From: Acidobacteriota bacterium
GTDB taxonomy: Bacteria > Acidobacteriota > Terriglobia > Acidiferrales > UBA7541
Assembly (NCBI GenBank): GCA_003225315.1
Contig: QHZD01000028.1
Span: 157,917 to 220,220, forward strand
DNA length: 62,304 nt
Direction of reading: 5' to 3'
Shown here: positions 52,858 to 61,754 of the stretch, one piece after another
How the letters are laid out: each line of letters opens with the position of its first letter
Position numbering within the stretch: the stretch's first letter is position 1
Notes under the pieces: generated by a model
Databases searched by the model: none
What the model saw: only the letters and a program-made list of their open reading frames with translations
Told to the model about the DNA's origin: nothing
Position numbers and translations under genes: made by a program

Positions 52858-55112
52858 GCCATCTCTACGATCCTTACAAATCCACGTCACCACTTCTGAC
52901 TCCGGAATCCTCGTCTCCGCTCCCAGCGAAAACATTGCGAGTCCCTCGCCGCGATTTCCTGAAAACCTCCGCCGCAATTGGCGGCGGCTTGTGTTTCGCC
53001 GCCTATGTGCCGGAGCTCGCCGCCCGACCGCTGAAAAATTCGCCTGCAAACGACGGCAGCTTCGCCCCCAATGCCTTCGTTCGCATCGCTCCCAACGATT
53101 CGGTCACGATCATCGCCAATCACTCCGAAATGGGCCAGGGTATCTACACCAGCCTGCCCATGCTGCTCAACGAAGAGCTGGAGGCGGACTGGTCGAAAAT
53201 CAGAGTCGAGGCTGCGCCCGTTGATGCTGCTTACAACCACACTGTCTTTGGCCTTCAAATGACCGGCGGCAGCACGACCACGCCCTCCGAGTGGGAGCGC
53301 TTCCGCAAGATGGGCGCGATGGCTCGCCTGATGCTCGTCGAGGCTGCGGCGCAGAAGTGGAGCGTCCCAGCTTCGCAGTGTCACGTCGAAAAAGGCGTAG
53401 TCATCCACAATGCATCGGGCCGTAGGGCAAGCTACGGTTCTCTGGTTGTCGCCGCCTCGCAATTGAAACCACCCACGGACATACCGCTCAAGGATCCAAA
53501 GCAATTCACATTGATCGGAAAACCAACTCGACGCCTCGACACGCCCTCAAAAATCAACGGCACCGCCCAGTTCGGTCTCGACGTTCACCTCCCCGGCATG
53601 CTCTTTGCTCTGGTCGCACGGCCGCCAGTCTTTGGCGGCAAGGTTGAAAACTTCGACGCCTCTGAAGCCCTTAAGATCAAGGGTGTACGCGCTGTTGAGC
53701 AAGTCCCTTCAGGCGTAGCTGTCATCGCGGACCGTTTCTGGCCCGCCAAACTGGGCCGCGACAAACTCAAGATTTCCTGGGACGAAGGAGCTAACGCAAA
53801 ACTTTCGACCTCTCAAATGCTCGCCGATTTTTCGAAGCAGTCCGCGTCACCAGGAACCATCGCGAAAAAAACAGGCGATGCCGCGGGTGCTTTGGCATCC
53901 GCTGCGAAGACCATCACCGCCGAGTACGATGTTCCTTACCTCGCGCACGCCATGATGGAGCCGCTGAATTGCGTCGTCGACCTGCGTCCCGATAGTTGCG
54001 AAATCTGGACAGGCACGCAGTTCGAAACCGTTGATCGCGCCAACGCCGCGCAGGTTGCCGGCCTGTCCCCGGAAAAAGTTCAAATTCATACCACGCTCCT
54101 TGGCGGCGGTTTCGGCAGACGCGCGAATCCCGCCTCCGACTTTGTCGTCGAAGCTATGCATGTGGCAAAGATCGCCAAGGCGCCGGTAAAAGTTGTCTGG
54201 ACGCGTGAAGACGACCTCGCTGGCGGCTGGTATCGCCCCATGTGGCACGACCGCTTCGTCGCCGGGCTCGACGGCGCGGGCAATCCCACGGCCTGGACGC
54301 ACACGATCGTTGGCCAGTCCATCGCGCAGGGCACGCCCTTTGCCCAATACATGATCAACAAGGAAGGTGTGGACAGCACTTCTGTGGAAGGTGCAGCCGA
54401 CATCCTTTATGGGATTCCCAATCTTCAGGTTGACTTGCACACTCCGAAAATCGGCGTCCCAGTGCAATGGTGGCGCTCCGTCGGCCACTCGCACACGGGC
54501 TTTTCTGTCGAGAGTTTTTTCGACGAAGTGGCTCACGCGGGAGGAAAAGATCCTTACGAACTACGCCGCCAGCTTCTCGCCAATCAGCCGCGCATGAGTG
54601 CCGTCTTGAACTTGGCGGCTGAAAAAGGTGGATGGGGAAAGCCGCTTCCCCCTGGGCGTGGCCGCGGCATCGCCACCCATTTTTCATTTGACAGCTATGT
54701 TGCCCAGGTCGTCGAGGCATCCGTGGAGAAGGACGGCACAGTGCGGGTGCATCGCGTGGTGTGCGCCGTCGATTGCGGACGCGTCGTCAATCCGGACATT
54801 GTCAAAGCGCAAATGGAAGGCGGCATCATCTTCGGCTTGACTGCCGCCCTCAAAACGGAAATCACTCTTGAAAACGGCCGCGTCCAGCAAAAGAATTTCC
54901 ACGACTACCAGATGCTGCGCATGTTCGAATCCCCGGAGATCGAGGTGCACATCGTTCCGAGCGAGTTAAGTCCTACGGGTGTTGGCGAGCCCAGCGTGCC
55001 TCCTGTTGCTCCGGCACTGACCAATGCTATTTTTGCTGTGACCGGCAAGCGCGTCAGACGGCTGCCGATCCGTGCCGCTGATCTCGTCGCAGGAAGCGGG
55101 GCCAGATCATGA
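52854..55112 (+). CDS. Molybdopterin-binding subunit, isoquinoline 1-oxidoreductase (IorB) type
   Basis: 752 residues with a twin-arginine signal ([19 protein letters not shown] from residue 32), so the complex is exported, the FeS subunit probably travelling with it. The molybdopterin-cytosine-dinucleotide fold shows [17 protein letters not shown], a [19 protein letters not shown] loop, [20 protein letters not shown] and the C-terminal [19 protein letters not shown] with the catalytic Glu. The IorB group hydroxylates N-heterocycles or oxidises aldehydes. The start at 52854 overlaps the FeS gene stop. The natural substrate is not predictable. Confidence 0.94.
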   Translation: MSHLYDPYKSTSPLLTPESSSPLPAKTLRVPRRDFLKTSAAIGGGLCFAAYVPELAARPLKNSPANDGSFAPNAFVRIAPNDSVTIIANHSEMGQGIYTSLPMLLNEELEADWSKIRVEAAPVDAAYNHTVFGLQMTGGSTTTPSEWERFRKMGAMARLMLVEAAAQKWSVPASQCHVEKGVVIHNASGRRASYGSLVVAASQLKPPTDIPLKDPKQFTLIGKPTRRLDTPSKINGTAQFGLDVHLPGMLFALVARPPVFGGKVENFDASEALKIKGVRAVEQVPSGVAVIADRFWPAKLGRDKLKISWDEGANAKLSTSQMLADFSKQSASPGTIAKKTGDAAGALASAAKTITAEYDVPYLAHAMMEPLNCVVDLRPDSCEIWTGTQFETVDRANAAQVAGLSPEKVQIHTTLLGGGFGRRANPASDFVVEAMHVAKIAKAPVKVVWTREDDLAGGWYRPMWHDRFVAGLDGAGNPTAWTHTIVGQSIAQGTPFAQYMINKEGVDSTSVEGAADILYGIPNLQVDLHTPKIGVPVQWWRSVGHSHTGFSVESFFDEVAHAGGKDPYELRRQLLANQPRMSAVLNLAAEKGGWGKPLPPGRGRGIATHFSFDSYVAQVVEASVEKDGTVRVHRVVCAVDCGRVVNPDIVKAQMEGGIIFGLTAALKTEITLENGRVQQKNFHDYQMLRMFESPEIEVHIVPSELSPTGVGEPSVPPVAPALTNAIFAVTGKRVRRLPIRAADLVAGSGARS

Positions 55113-55723
55113 CCGCAGTAAACGCGAGCCGCTATCGTCACTCTTCTGCGTTGCTTTGTTCGGCCAGCGCTCTTTCTTTACTCATGGTTTGCCAAATCAC
55201 TGTGATTCACGCCGCGCCGCAAGGTCCGAAACCCGACGCCAACGCGTCGCGCGAGGCCTTCTTACAGGTCTACAAAGTTTTCACATCTCCTCGCTGCCAG
55301 AACTGTCATCCACCTGGTGACTCTCCCTTGCAGGGCGACGACAGCCATGTTCATCTGCAAAATGTAAGGCGAGGCAAGGATGGCCACGGTGTCTACAGCA
55401 TGCGTTGTAACACCTGCCACCAAACCACCAATCTTCCCGGCGACCACATGCCTCCGGGGAATCCCAAATGGTTACTTCCGACTCCAGAGCACAAAATGGT
55501 TTTCGTCGGCCGCTCGCCTGCTGAACTCTGCCGCCAGCTAAAGGATCCAAAACAAACCGGAGGCCGCTCCCTTCAGCAACTGCTGGAACATGTGTCGTCC
55601 GATGATCTGGTCGGATGGGCCTGGGATCCCGGCGACGGGCGCACTCCGCCTCCACTCTCGCGTGCCGAAACCGTGGCGCAAATGAAAATTTGGGTCGAAG
55701 GCAGCGCAGCCTGCCCTCAATAA
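55109..55723 (+). CDS. Diheme c-type cytochrome
   Basis: 204 residues with an N-terminal signal peptide and two CxxCH heme sites, CQNCH (63-67) and CNTCH (100-104). It overlaps the Mo-hydroxylase gene by four bases and so forms the third component of the operon. The probable role is to take electrons from the [2Fe-2S] subunit in the periplasm and pass them to the respiratory chain. Axial Met candidates are in GDHMPPGNP and HKMVF. The fold is not a standard monoheme c. Confidence 0.9.
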   Translation: MTAVNASRYRHSSALLCSASALSLLMVCQITVIHAAPQGPKPDANASREAFLQVYKVFTSPRCQNCHPPGDSPLQGDDSHVHLQNVRRGKDGHGVYSMRCNTCHQTTNLPGDHMPPGNPKWLLPTPEHKMVFVGRSPAELCRQLKDPKQTGGRSLQQLLEHVSSDDLVGWAWDPGDGRTPPPLSRAETVAQMKIWVEGSAACPQ

Positions 55724-55774
55724 TCAACCGTCTTCTGTGGCCTGAAGGCGGGCGAGAATCCAGCGAGTTAACCA

Positions 55775-56242
55775 ATGACAGAACAAACACAGAATCCCGC
55801 TGAACTTTCTCCTGCCCGCGCTGAAGTTGCGCGTCCGAGGCTGTCGCTGGTGAATACCAGGCTCATCAATTGGTCGAGCATCGTCTTTGCGATATTGCAA
55901 AGCGCGTGCACGGCGGTGATTGCCATCAGTGGCCTACGCGTTGCCATCGGCCTCAGTGCTTTAGCAGCGGCCGCTGGAATTCACGCGCCAGCTCGCGGAT
56001 TTCATCAGGACGCCATTCGCATCCCCATGATGGTTTTGGCCTTCCTGGGAGCCGTTAGCAATCTTTATGTAGTTGGAAAAGTGCGGCGTTTACGCAGCAA
56101 GCCCGCCGCTCAATGGCGCCAACAGCCTGTGACGAAAAAGAAGCTCAACTCCGAACGTTTTCAAATCGCTCTCTCTATCCTGACCTTGCTTCTCCTCGCC
56201 GCCGAATGGATCACTCATCCGCTGATCCATCGCGTCCCCTGA
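55775..56242 (+). CDS. Hypothetical membrane protein
   Basis: 155 residues with about four hydrophobic segments: WSSIVFAILQSACTAVIAIS, GLSALAAAAGI, IPMMVLAFLGAVSNLYVVG and IALSILTLLLLAAEWITH. A basic cytoplasmic stretch (KVRRLRSKPAAQWRQQPVTK) lies before the last one. I recognise no family. It follows the diheme cytochrome by 50 bases on the same strand, so it may be the fourth gene of the Mo-hydroxylase operon, for example as a membrane anchor. Convergent with the anti-sigma gene. Confidence 0.72.
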   Translation: MTEQTQNPAELSPARAEVARPRLSLVNTRLINWSSIVFAILQSACTAVIAISGLRVAIGLSALAAAAGIHAPARGFHQDAIRIPMMVLAFLGAVSNLYVVGKVRRLRSKPAAQWRQQPVTKKKLNSERFQIALSILTLLLLAAEWITHPLIHRVP

Positions 56243-56258
56243 GACAGCCGCGCTCGCC

Positions 56259-56519
56259 TTAGTCTTTCTTGGAATCCTTCTCGGAACTCTCCAACTCTTT
56301 CGCCAGCCGCTTATGCAGCCGCTCGCTGTATCCTACCGGCAATTCAAACGTCCGGTTGTCCGCCGTCAAGATCAGAATGTTCCGCGTCGAATCCAATATC
56401 GCCGAGCAGATTTCGCAGTGCTCCAGGTGGCGCTCGATGTCCTCGCGCAGCTTCGCGTCGACACCCCCGTCGATGTACTCCGAGATGTGCTCCCACACGT
56501 GTTTGCACTCGAGTTTCAT
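56259..56519 (-). CDS. Anti-sigma factor zinc-finger (zf-HC2) protein
   Basis: 86 residues with the zf-HC2/ZAS pattern. HLEHCEICSA gives His31, Cys35 and Cys38 (HxxxCxxC), and ECKHVWEHISEYIDG lies before it, placing the fourth ligand near Cys5 or His7. No membrane segment is present, so it is a cytosolic ZAS-type anti-sigma factor that may respond to redox or zinc state. It overlaps the ECF sigma gene by four bases, the standard arrangement for a sigma/anti-sigma pair. The C-terminus is highly charged. Confidence 0.9.
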   Translation of the reverse strand: MKLECKHVWEHISEYIDGGVDAKLREDIERHLEHCEICSAILDSTRNILILTADNRTFELPVGYSERLHKRLAKELESSEKDSKKD

Positions 56520-57142
56520 AACGCTCTCCCGAAGAACCTTCTGCGCGCCGGAGCCGTCGTTTTCAGGTAAGGAACCAGGCGTTTCTGCAGCATGATCCGC
56601 GCGCGGTGCAGCCGCACTTTTACTGCGCCCGTCGTAATTCCCAGCGCCTGCGCCGTTTCATCGATGTTCAGTTCCTCCAGGTCTCTTAAAGTAAAAACCT
56701 GCCGGTAAATGCCGGGCAGTTCTGTCACCGCGACTCGCAGCGCCTCGCGAAGTTCCTTTCGCTCCAGCGCTTCCAGCGGAATCTCGCGCCAGTCCGTCAG
56801 CGGCGCGGGTGTGTAGTCGCCTTCATGACTTTCTTCCTTTTCTTCAATCGAATCTTCCACGGCGCCTTTCGTCCTCCTCAACCGTTTGCGCCCTTCGTTA
56901 ATGGCAATCGTCGTCAGCCAGGTGCTGAACTTCGCATCGCCTCGAAACGAAGCCAAATGCCGGTACGCGCTGATAATCGCTTCCTGCGCGCCGTCCTCCG
57001 CTTCCGTCTCATTTCGCACGATCGAGAACAACGTCACATATACCATCCGCTCGTACGGCCGGATCAACTCATGAAATAGTTCTTTCTCGCCCGCCAGGAT
57101 CCGCGCGATCAGCCCTGCTTCCGTTGTTCCGGTCATTTCCAT
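56516..57142 (-). CDS. ECF RNA polymerase sigma factor
   Basis: 208 residues. Region 2 is ELFHELIRPYERMVYVTLFSIV with NETEAEDGAQEAIISAYRHL (-10 recognition). Region 4 is ELPGIYRQVFTLRDLEELNID followed by ALGITTGAVKVRLHRARIML (-35 recognition). A 30-residue acidic linker lies between. It is co-translated with the cytosolic zf-HC2 anti-sigma factor. Targets are unknown; the DM13 genes directly upstream on the same strand are candidates, since they would be natural redox- or envelope-stress outputs. This target link is inference. Confidence 0.95.
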   Translation of the reverse strand: MEMTGTTEAGLIARILAGEKELFHELIRPYERMVYVTLFSIVRNETEAEDGAQEAIISAYRHLASFRGDAKFSTWLTTIAINEGRKRLRRTKGAVEDSIEEKEESHEGDYTPAPLTDWREIPLEALERKELREALRVAVTELPGIYRQVFTLRDLEELNIDETAQALGITTGAVKVRLHRARIMLQKRLVPYLKTTAPARRRFFGRAL

Positions 57143-57229
57143 AACTGAAAAATTGTGCCCGCCCTCTTCAGACCTGCGGCGAGCACAGTCGAACCAGGGC
57201 GCGTCTTTGTTTTTTGTGTGTCTGCTGTC

Positions 57230-57736
57230 TCAAAACTTCTCAAGCCTCGCCACTCCGAAGATTGCGTGAAACCGCTCGCAGTAGATCGCTACGGCTTGAT
57301 ACTTATTCAAGTCCGCGGCCGCTGGCAAATCATAATTCTGATCGCCTTGATTCCCCTTCAGCGTGCCCAGTTCCACATGCTCCAGCTCGCCTTTCACAAT
57401 CTCCTGCTCCAGCGCCATATCGTCCGCGCGCACCAGCACAACATGGACGTCCGGCCCATTCGAAGTCGTGAAATCCGTAAGCCGCAAATATTGCATTCCA
57501 TCCGGTGATTTATAGATCGTCGCACGCCCACTCGTCTGGTGCGCTTTCCCTTCCAACTTTCCCGTATACAATGCCTCCGGCTCCGAACTCAAGGACGCCG
57601 GCACCGCTTCGTTTACCTTGTGGTTGATAAAGAGTTTCTCCGGCCGGAACGCCCACCACGCCACCAGAACCGGAATCCCAAACAAAGCTAAAATCACCTT
57701 CTTGCCCGACAAGTCCGAACTGCTATTCGTATTCAT
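57230..57736 (-). CDS. DM13-domain protein, membrane-anchored
   Basis: 168 residues from ATG 57736. An N-terminal transmembrane anchor (VILALFGIPVLVAWWAF) is followed by a DM13 domain over about 60-168: HQTSGRATIYKSPDGMQYLR, TTSNGPDVHVVLV, LKGNQGDQNYDLP and the conserved AIYCERFHAIFGVARLEKF. The single conserved Cys in YCERF is the residue proposed to serve a redox function in DM13 proteins. It is a paralogue of the gene at 57802-58290, 65 bases away, with different anchoring. The exact role is unknown. Confidence 0.88.
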   Translation of the reverse strand: MNTNSSSDLSGKKVILALFGIPVLVAWWAFRPEKLFINHKVNEAVPASLSSEPEALYTGKLEGKAHQTSGRATIYKSPDGMQYLRLTDFTTSNGPDVHVVLVRADDMALEQEIVKGELEHVELGTLKGNQGDQNYDLPAAADLNKYQAVAIYCERFHAIFGVARLEKF

Positions 57737-57801
57737 AGTTTTCTCCCGAGAAAAAATCGGGCAGGCCACGCTGCCCGATTCCTCTGCTTCCTTTCGATTC
57801 C

Positions 57802-58290
57802 TTAGAACTTCTCCAGCGGCGCCGCTCCAAAGTTCGCGTTGAACCGCTCGCAATACACCGAAACCGTGCGGAACTTTGTCAGGTCTGTCCCTGCGGGAAT
57901 TTCGTAATTCTGGTCGCCTTCATTCCCCTTGAGCTTCCCCAGCTCCACCTTATCTGTGTTGTCTTTCAGGAAGTTGGCATCATCCATCGCGTCTTTCGTC
58001 GTCACCAGGATCACGTGTACGTCCGGCCCGTTCGAAGTCTTGAAGTTGGTCAGCCGCAGAACCAGTTTCCCGTCCGCCTCTTGATACACCGTCGCGCGTC
58101 CCGAGGTTGCATGTACTTTCCCGTGGAACTTCCCTGTAAACAGGGTCTTTGCCATGCCCTCGTGCATCATCTTGTCGTCCTGCTTCATGGTGTCCGGCTT
58201 CATTTTGTCTTGCGCTTGAGCCGGAGCCTGGAGCAGAAATAATCCTGCCAGTCCTGCAAATGCCAATCCTGCCTTGATCGTGCGAATCAT
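57802..58290 (-). CDS. DM13-domain protein, secreted
   Basis: 162 residues with a cleavable signal (AGLAFAGLAGLFLLQAPAQAQ), then a Met/Lys/Asp-rich linker (DKMKPDTMKQDDKMMHEGM) that could bind metal such as copper. A DM13 domain ends VSVYCERFNANFGAAPLEKF. The C-terminal third is very close to the neighbouring membrane-anchored paralogue, pointing to recent tandem duplication. It lies first of the two on the minus strand. The Met/Asp-rich linker is absent from the paralogue. Confidence 0.88.
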   Translation of the reverse strand: MIRTIKAGLAFAGLAGLFLLQAPAQAQDKMKPDTMKQDDKMMHEGMAKTLFTGKFHGKVHATSGRATVYQEADGKLVLRLTNFKTSNGPDVHVILVTTKDAMDDANFLKDNTDKVELGKLKGNEGDQNYEIPAGTDLTKFRTVSVYCERFNANFGAAPLEKF

Positions 58291-58480
58291 TCGAATCTCC
58301 TATGCTTTGAGTTCGGGCAAGGCCTCTCGGTCCTCGTCCCATACGTCTCATACGAGTCCCCCTCCTGCCGAAAGTTACAGACCTGCCGACAAAAGCTCGG
58401 TATCGACCTTCTGGCCCGTTGGCCGGTAACTTTTCGACGAACGGCCTCTTTCTTCGCCGCTTTCTTGATTTGGAACAGTT

Positions 58481-59386
58481 ATGATGTTTCTACGCGGGGT
58501 TGATATGCCTAGGAATTTCGCTATTCGGCTCAGATGTCCTCATGGGGACAGCGATTCCTGGGTTACGCTTTTCAGTCGCGAAGAATCCCTCGAACAAATT
58601 CTTCAGCAATCATGGGATTTCAAGTGCCGTGACCATGGCCCCCAGCAAGGTATCCCTCAAGAGGCAATGGAGGTAGCCCCGCTCGATGATCCTCAACCCT
58701 CACCAGCGGCACAGACACCTTTTGCCGTTCCCTTTGCGGCTACGCCCGAAAAGAAAACGCCCCGTTCCAGCGAACGCATCCCCATGCGTGTGCCCGTGGT
58801 GATTTACGGTTATGCTGGCAAGAGCGGCGCCTTCCATGAAGACACCGAGACGATTATCGTCAATTCCACCGGGGCCCTCGTCACCCTGAAAGCCAAACTC
58901 GCTATAGGCGACACCGTTTTCCTGATTCACAAGAGCAGCCGTAAGGAGCTGGAAGTCCGCGTTGTTTACTTAGATGCGTACTCCGATCGCGAGACTCGTG
59001 TCGGCTTAGCCTTCAAACAACCTGTCCACGACTTTTGGAAAAGAACCCGCAAGAAACCCCGCGTCCCCAAGACCGTCCGCGTCATCGTCAAAGGTACGGA
59101 CCTCAAGGGCCATCCGTTTGCCCAGAGTGCCTACACTGTTGATCTCAGCGAGGACGGCGCGCGTCTCGACGGCATCGGCTTCTTGACCTCTCCCGGCCAG
59201 ACCATCGAAGTTCGCCGCCTGTGGCACAAAGCGCGTTTCCGCGTCGTTTGGATCGGCCACGTCGGCACAACCGAATCCAATCAGGCCGGAGTGGTCCTCG
59301 AATCTGAAAAAAATATCTGGCGCATCGAACTCCCTAAAACCGCCGCCAAACCGTCTTCCCAAGAGCCCATGCCCCGCAAAAAATAA
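58481..59386 (+). CDS. PilZ-like protein, probably with two PilZ domains
   Basis: 301 residues (or 293 if ATG 58505, after GCGGGG, is used). The N-terminal segment has two Cys/His pairs (RCPHG, KCRDHG). A proline-rich linker leads to RSSERIPMRVPVVIYG, which has the RxxxR (95-99) of a c-di-GMP-binding PilZ domain. A second domain follows (PKTVRVIVKGTDLKGHPF, then TVDLSEDGARLDG), with the DxSxxG-like element but a weaker RxxxR. Such doubled PilZ-like proteins are common in Acidobacteriota. Ligand binding by the first domain is plausible; the output is unknown. Confidence 0.78.
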   Translation: MMFLRGVDMPRNFAIRLRCPHGDSDSWVTLFSREESLEQILQQSWDFKCRDHGPQQGIPQEAMEVAPLDDPQPSPAAQTPFAVPFAATPEKKTPRSSERIPMRVPVVIYGYAGKSGAFHEDTETIIVNSTGALVTLKAKLAIGDTVFLIHKSSRKELEVRVVYLDAYSDRETRVGLAFKQPVHDFWKRTRKKPRVPKTVRVIVKGTDLKGHPFAQSAYTVDLSEDGARLDGIGFLTSPGQTIEVRRLWHKARFRVVWIGHVGTTESNQAGVVLESEKNIWRIELPKTAAKPSSQEPMPRKK

Positions 59387-59435
59387 TTTCTCCTCCCCTC
59401 TCCGGCTCTTATTCGGTAGAATCAGTCCGTCCACC

Positions 59436-60302
59436 ATGTCCAAACTATCGCGCCGCAACGTCCTCAAGACCGTTCTCTCAGGAGCCACTATGGCTTCTCT
59501 CCCGTCCGTCTCCTGGCCACAGGAAAACGCCCCAATCAAGCGCAAGGGCAATATCCGCCAGTCCGTTTCCCGCTGGTGCTACAAGCAGATTCCGCTCGAC
59601 AAGCTCTGCGCCTACGCTGCCGAAATCGGCTTGAAAGGTGTCGATTTGCTCAATCCCGACGAGTACGAGGTCCCCGCACGCTTCGGCCTCGTCTGCAGCA
59701 TGGGTTATGGGGGCGGCGGTGAAATCCCCAGCGCCATGAACCGCGTCGAAAACCACGCCAGAATTGAAGAGGGTTTTCGCAAATACATTCCCCTTGCCGC
59801 CAAGGCCGGCGTCACCAACGTCATCACTTTTTCCGGCAACCGCGCTGGAATGTCCGACGAGGAGGGCGCCAAAAATACCATCTCCGGCCTCAACCGCGTC
59901 AAGAAAATCGCCGAGGATCACGGCGTCACCATCTGCCTCGAGCTCCTCAACAGCAAGATCGACCACCACGACTACATGTGCGATCACTCCGCGTGGGGCG
60001 TTCAGGTCGTCCAGGCCGTAAATTCGCCGCGCGTCAAGCTGCTCTTTGACATCTATCACATGCAAATCATGGAAGGCGATCTCGTCCGCACCATTCAGAA
60101 AAACATCGACTGGATCGCTCACTTCCACACCGGCGGCGTTCCTGGCCGCCACGAGCTCGACGGCACCCAGGAAGTCCAGTGGGACGGCGTTATGCGCGGC
60201 ATCGCCGCGACAAATTTCCGCGGCTACGTGGCCCACGAATTCGTCCCCGCGCGCGATCCGCTCACTTCTTTGCGCCAGGCCGCCGACCTGTGCGACGTCT
60301 GA
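59436..60302 (+). CDS. Tat-exported TIM-barrel isomerase (hydroxypyruvate isomerase-like)
   Basis: 288 residues with a twin-arginine signal (SRRNVLKTVLSGATMASLP) and an AP-endonuclease-2/xylose-isomerase-like TIM barrel. Metal-site strands are ICLELLNSKIDHHDYMCD (Glu), VKLLFDIYHMQIMEGD (Asp-x-x-His) and HFHTGGVPGRHELDG (His). GYVAHEFVP carries the final Glu. The order fits the hydroxypyruvate-isomerase family, whose usual members are cytoplasmic and about 260 residues. Export is therefore unusual but recurrent in this phylum. The substrate is unknown. It is a single gene. Confidence 0.86.
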   Translation: MSKLSRRNVLKTVLSGATMASLPSVSWPQENAPIKRKGNIRQSVSRWCYKQIPLDKLCAYAAEIGLKGVDLLNPDEYEVPARFGLVCSMGYGGGGEIPSAMNRVENHARIEEGFRKYIPLAAKAGVTNVITFSGNRAGMSDEEGAKNTISGLNRVKKIAEDHGVTICLELLNSKIDHHDYMCDHSAWGVQVVQAVNSPRVKLLFDIYHMQIMEGDLVRTIQKNIDWIAHFHTGGVPGRHELDGTQEVQWDGVMRGIAATNFRGYVAHEFVPARDPLTSLRQAADLCDV

Positions 60303-60412
60303 CTTGCTCTTGCTTCCGCCCAGGCTAACGAAACGTTTTTGCTCTTCCTTACACAATCCTTACACTAGCAGCAGTCTGCATGATCAATACAGGTCTCGAA
60401 TAGACAGGCATC

Positions 60413-60680
60413 GTGAAACGCAGTGGTATCGCACTGGCGGTCTTGCTCGCCATTGGCGGTTGGATACGTGTACTTGGATACGTGTACGCGGAAATGCGTC
60501 GGGAACCCATCCTCAGCAAGCTGACTTCGACAATCCCCGGGCGAACTGGGATGGGACTTCTGGCTGAAGTTAGTCTCGGCGGGCGCGATTCCCATTTTCA
60601 GCTTGCTGGCCGGCCAGTTCCCCGGACTCAACAAACTCCTGTTCTCCTGGCTTGAGCCCGCCCCGAACGTCATGAAGTAA
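60413..60680 (+). pseudogene. Remnant C-terminus of a membrane protein
   Basis: The first frame reads YAEMRREPILSKLTSTIPG. The next frame, offset by one base, reads ELGWDFWLKLVSAGAIPIFS, then LLAGQFPGLNKLLFSWLEPA to TAA at 60678-60680. Together they look like the end of a polytopic membrane protein common in Acidobacteriota. The frames join at a CCCCGGGCG run, consistent with one inserted G. A 14-base sequence TTGGATACGTGTAC is also duplicated at 60460-60487, shifting the frame upstream. No N-terminal part is present. The gap 60303-60910 holds nothing else convincing. Confidence 0.6.
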
Positions 60681-60876
60681 TCTCCGGCTTTCTGCTGCGC
60701 CGTCATTTGCCTCGCACACAAGTTGAGCCCCTGTACAATTTTGAACAGACGGAACCTGTTTCAATGTTGTACGTTGCGTTTGAAAATTGGAGGTTAAACT
60801 ACGCCCGCGATGGTCGTCATTGCCTAGCTCAAAGGACGCCATCGCGGGCATCGATTCACGCTTAGTCCCCGAGTAC

Positions 60877-60906
60877 CACACTCTCCGGCTCCCGCCGGGG
60901 AGTGTG
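60877..60906. terminator. Strong hairpin downstream of the MOSC gene
   Basis: CACACTCTCCGGC and GCCGGGGAGTGTG form a thirteen-pair stem with loop TCCC and one G-T pair. It lies five bases after the MOSC stop on the minus strand. No T-tract follows, so it may protect the 3' end rather than terminate alone. Confidence 0.5.
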
Positions 60907-60910
60907 ATGT

Positions 60911-61588
60911 TTAATCCGCGCCCGCCTGCCGCAGCCGCTCCCGGAAATACTCCTTCCAACTCTCCGGCAGCTCTTCCACTCGCAATGCCCGTCGTATCGC
61001 GCGGATCTCCTCCTCGCCATACCTTTTCACAACATATAAATGCGTGATTTCCGAGACCGCCACGGCGTTGGCCTCCTGCGCTATCACCCTCATCTCATCG
61101 CCCGCGCCCACTTCTCCCTCCCGCACGACCGCCACGTAGAATCCCGTCCTCCCGCTCGCTAGAAATCGTTTCACCATGTCGTCGGATCCGAATCTGACGC
61201 CCAGTTTGTAGAAGGGCAGACGCGGCTGCGTCACCGTCACTTCTGCAGTGCCGACGGAAAATCGGTCGCCCAGATAAACGGACTCTTCCATCAATCCATC
61301 CTCGCCGCCGTCGAGAGTGAAGTTTTCTCCAAACATGCCCATCGGCAGCTCCTGCCCCCGCAACTCTTTATTCCAATAGTCATAGTGCGCCAGCGAGTAG
61401 CAGTAGACGGCTTTGTACTCGCCCCCGTGCACGCTCAAGTCCGCTTGGCGGTCTCCGTCTAGATTCAGCTTCCGCAATGCCACTCGCCCTGCGACCGGTT
61501 CCTTGAAGATCCCCGTGGCCACCATTCTCCCGTGCCATTGCACTTCCCGCGGCATTCCCGTGTTTACTGAAACCAGCTTCATCGTCAT
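60911..61588 (-). CDS. MOSC-domain protein (YiiM-like) lacking the conserved Cys
   Basis: 225 residues. A MOSC domain (about 1-160) has VNTGMPREVQWHG, NLDGDRQADLSVHGGEYKAVYCY and GENFTLDGG. A 3-alpha domain (AVSEITHLYVVKRYGEEEIRAIRRAL) follows. The family places a molybdenum-binding Cys in TQPRxPCYKLGxRFG; here codon 61211-61213 is TTC, giving Phe126 in TQPRLPFYKLG. Otherwise the protein is intact. YiiM relatives reduce hydroxylated purine analogues such as 6-N-hydroxylaminopurine. Loss of the Cys suggests altered or absent activity. The start overlaps nothing and the gene is single. Confidence 0.88.
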   Translation of the reverse strand: MTMKLVSVNTGMPREVQWHGRMVATGIFKEPVAGRVALRKLNLDGDRQADLSVHGGEYKAVYCYSLAHYDYWNKELRGQELPMGMFGENFTLDGGEDGLMEESVYLGDRFSVGTAEVTVTQPRLPFYKLGVRFGSDDMVKRFLASGRTGFYVAVVREGEVGAGDEMRVIAQEANAVAVSEITHLYVVKRYGEEEIRAIRRALRVEELPESWKEYFRERLRQAGAD

Positions 61589-61754
61589 CCGTCCTTCGCA
61601 CGGCGCCGATTTCCCCTTAGATGTTCGATTTCTAGTTCCGACTCCTAGTTTCCACCTAGCGCTTTAATGTTTCCCGTTTGGGTGCGAGAATCACGCCCGG
61701 AAAAGACGTGTACGGCGTTCGCGTGGGTTCTATGGCTGCGCTGAAGGAGTAACG

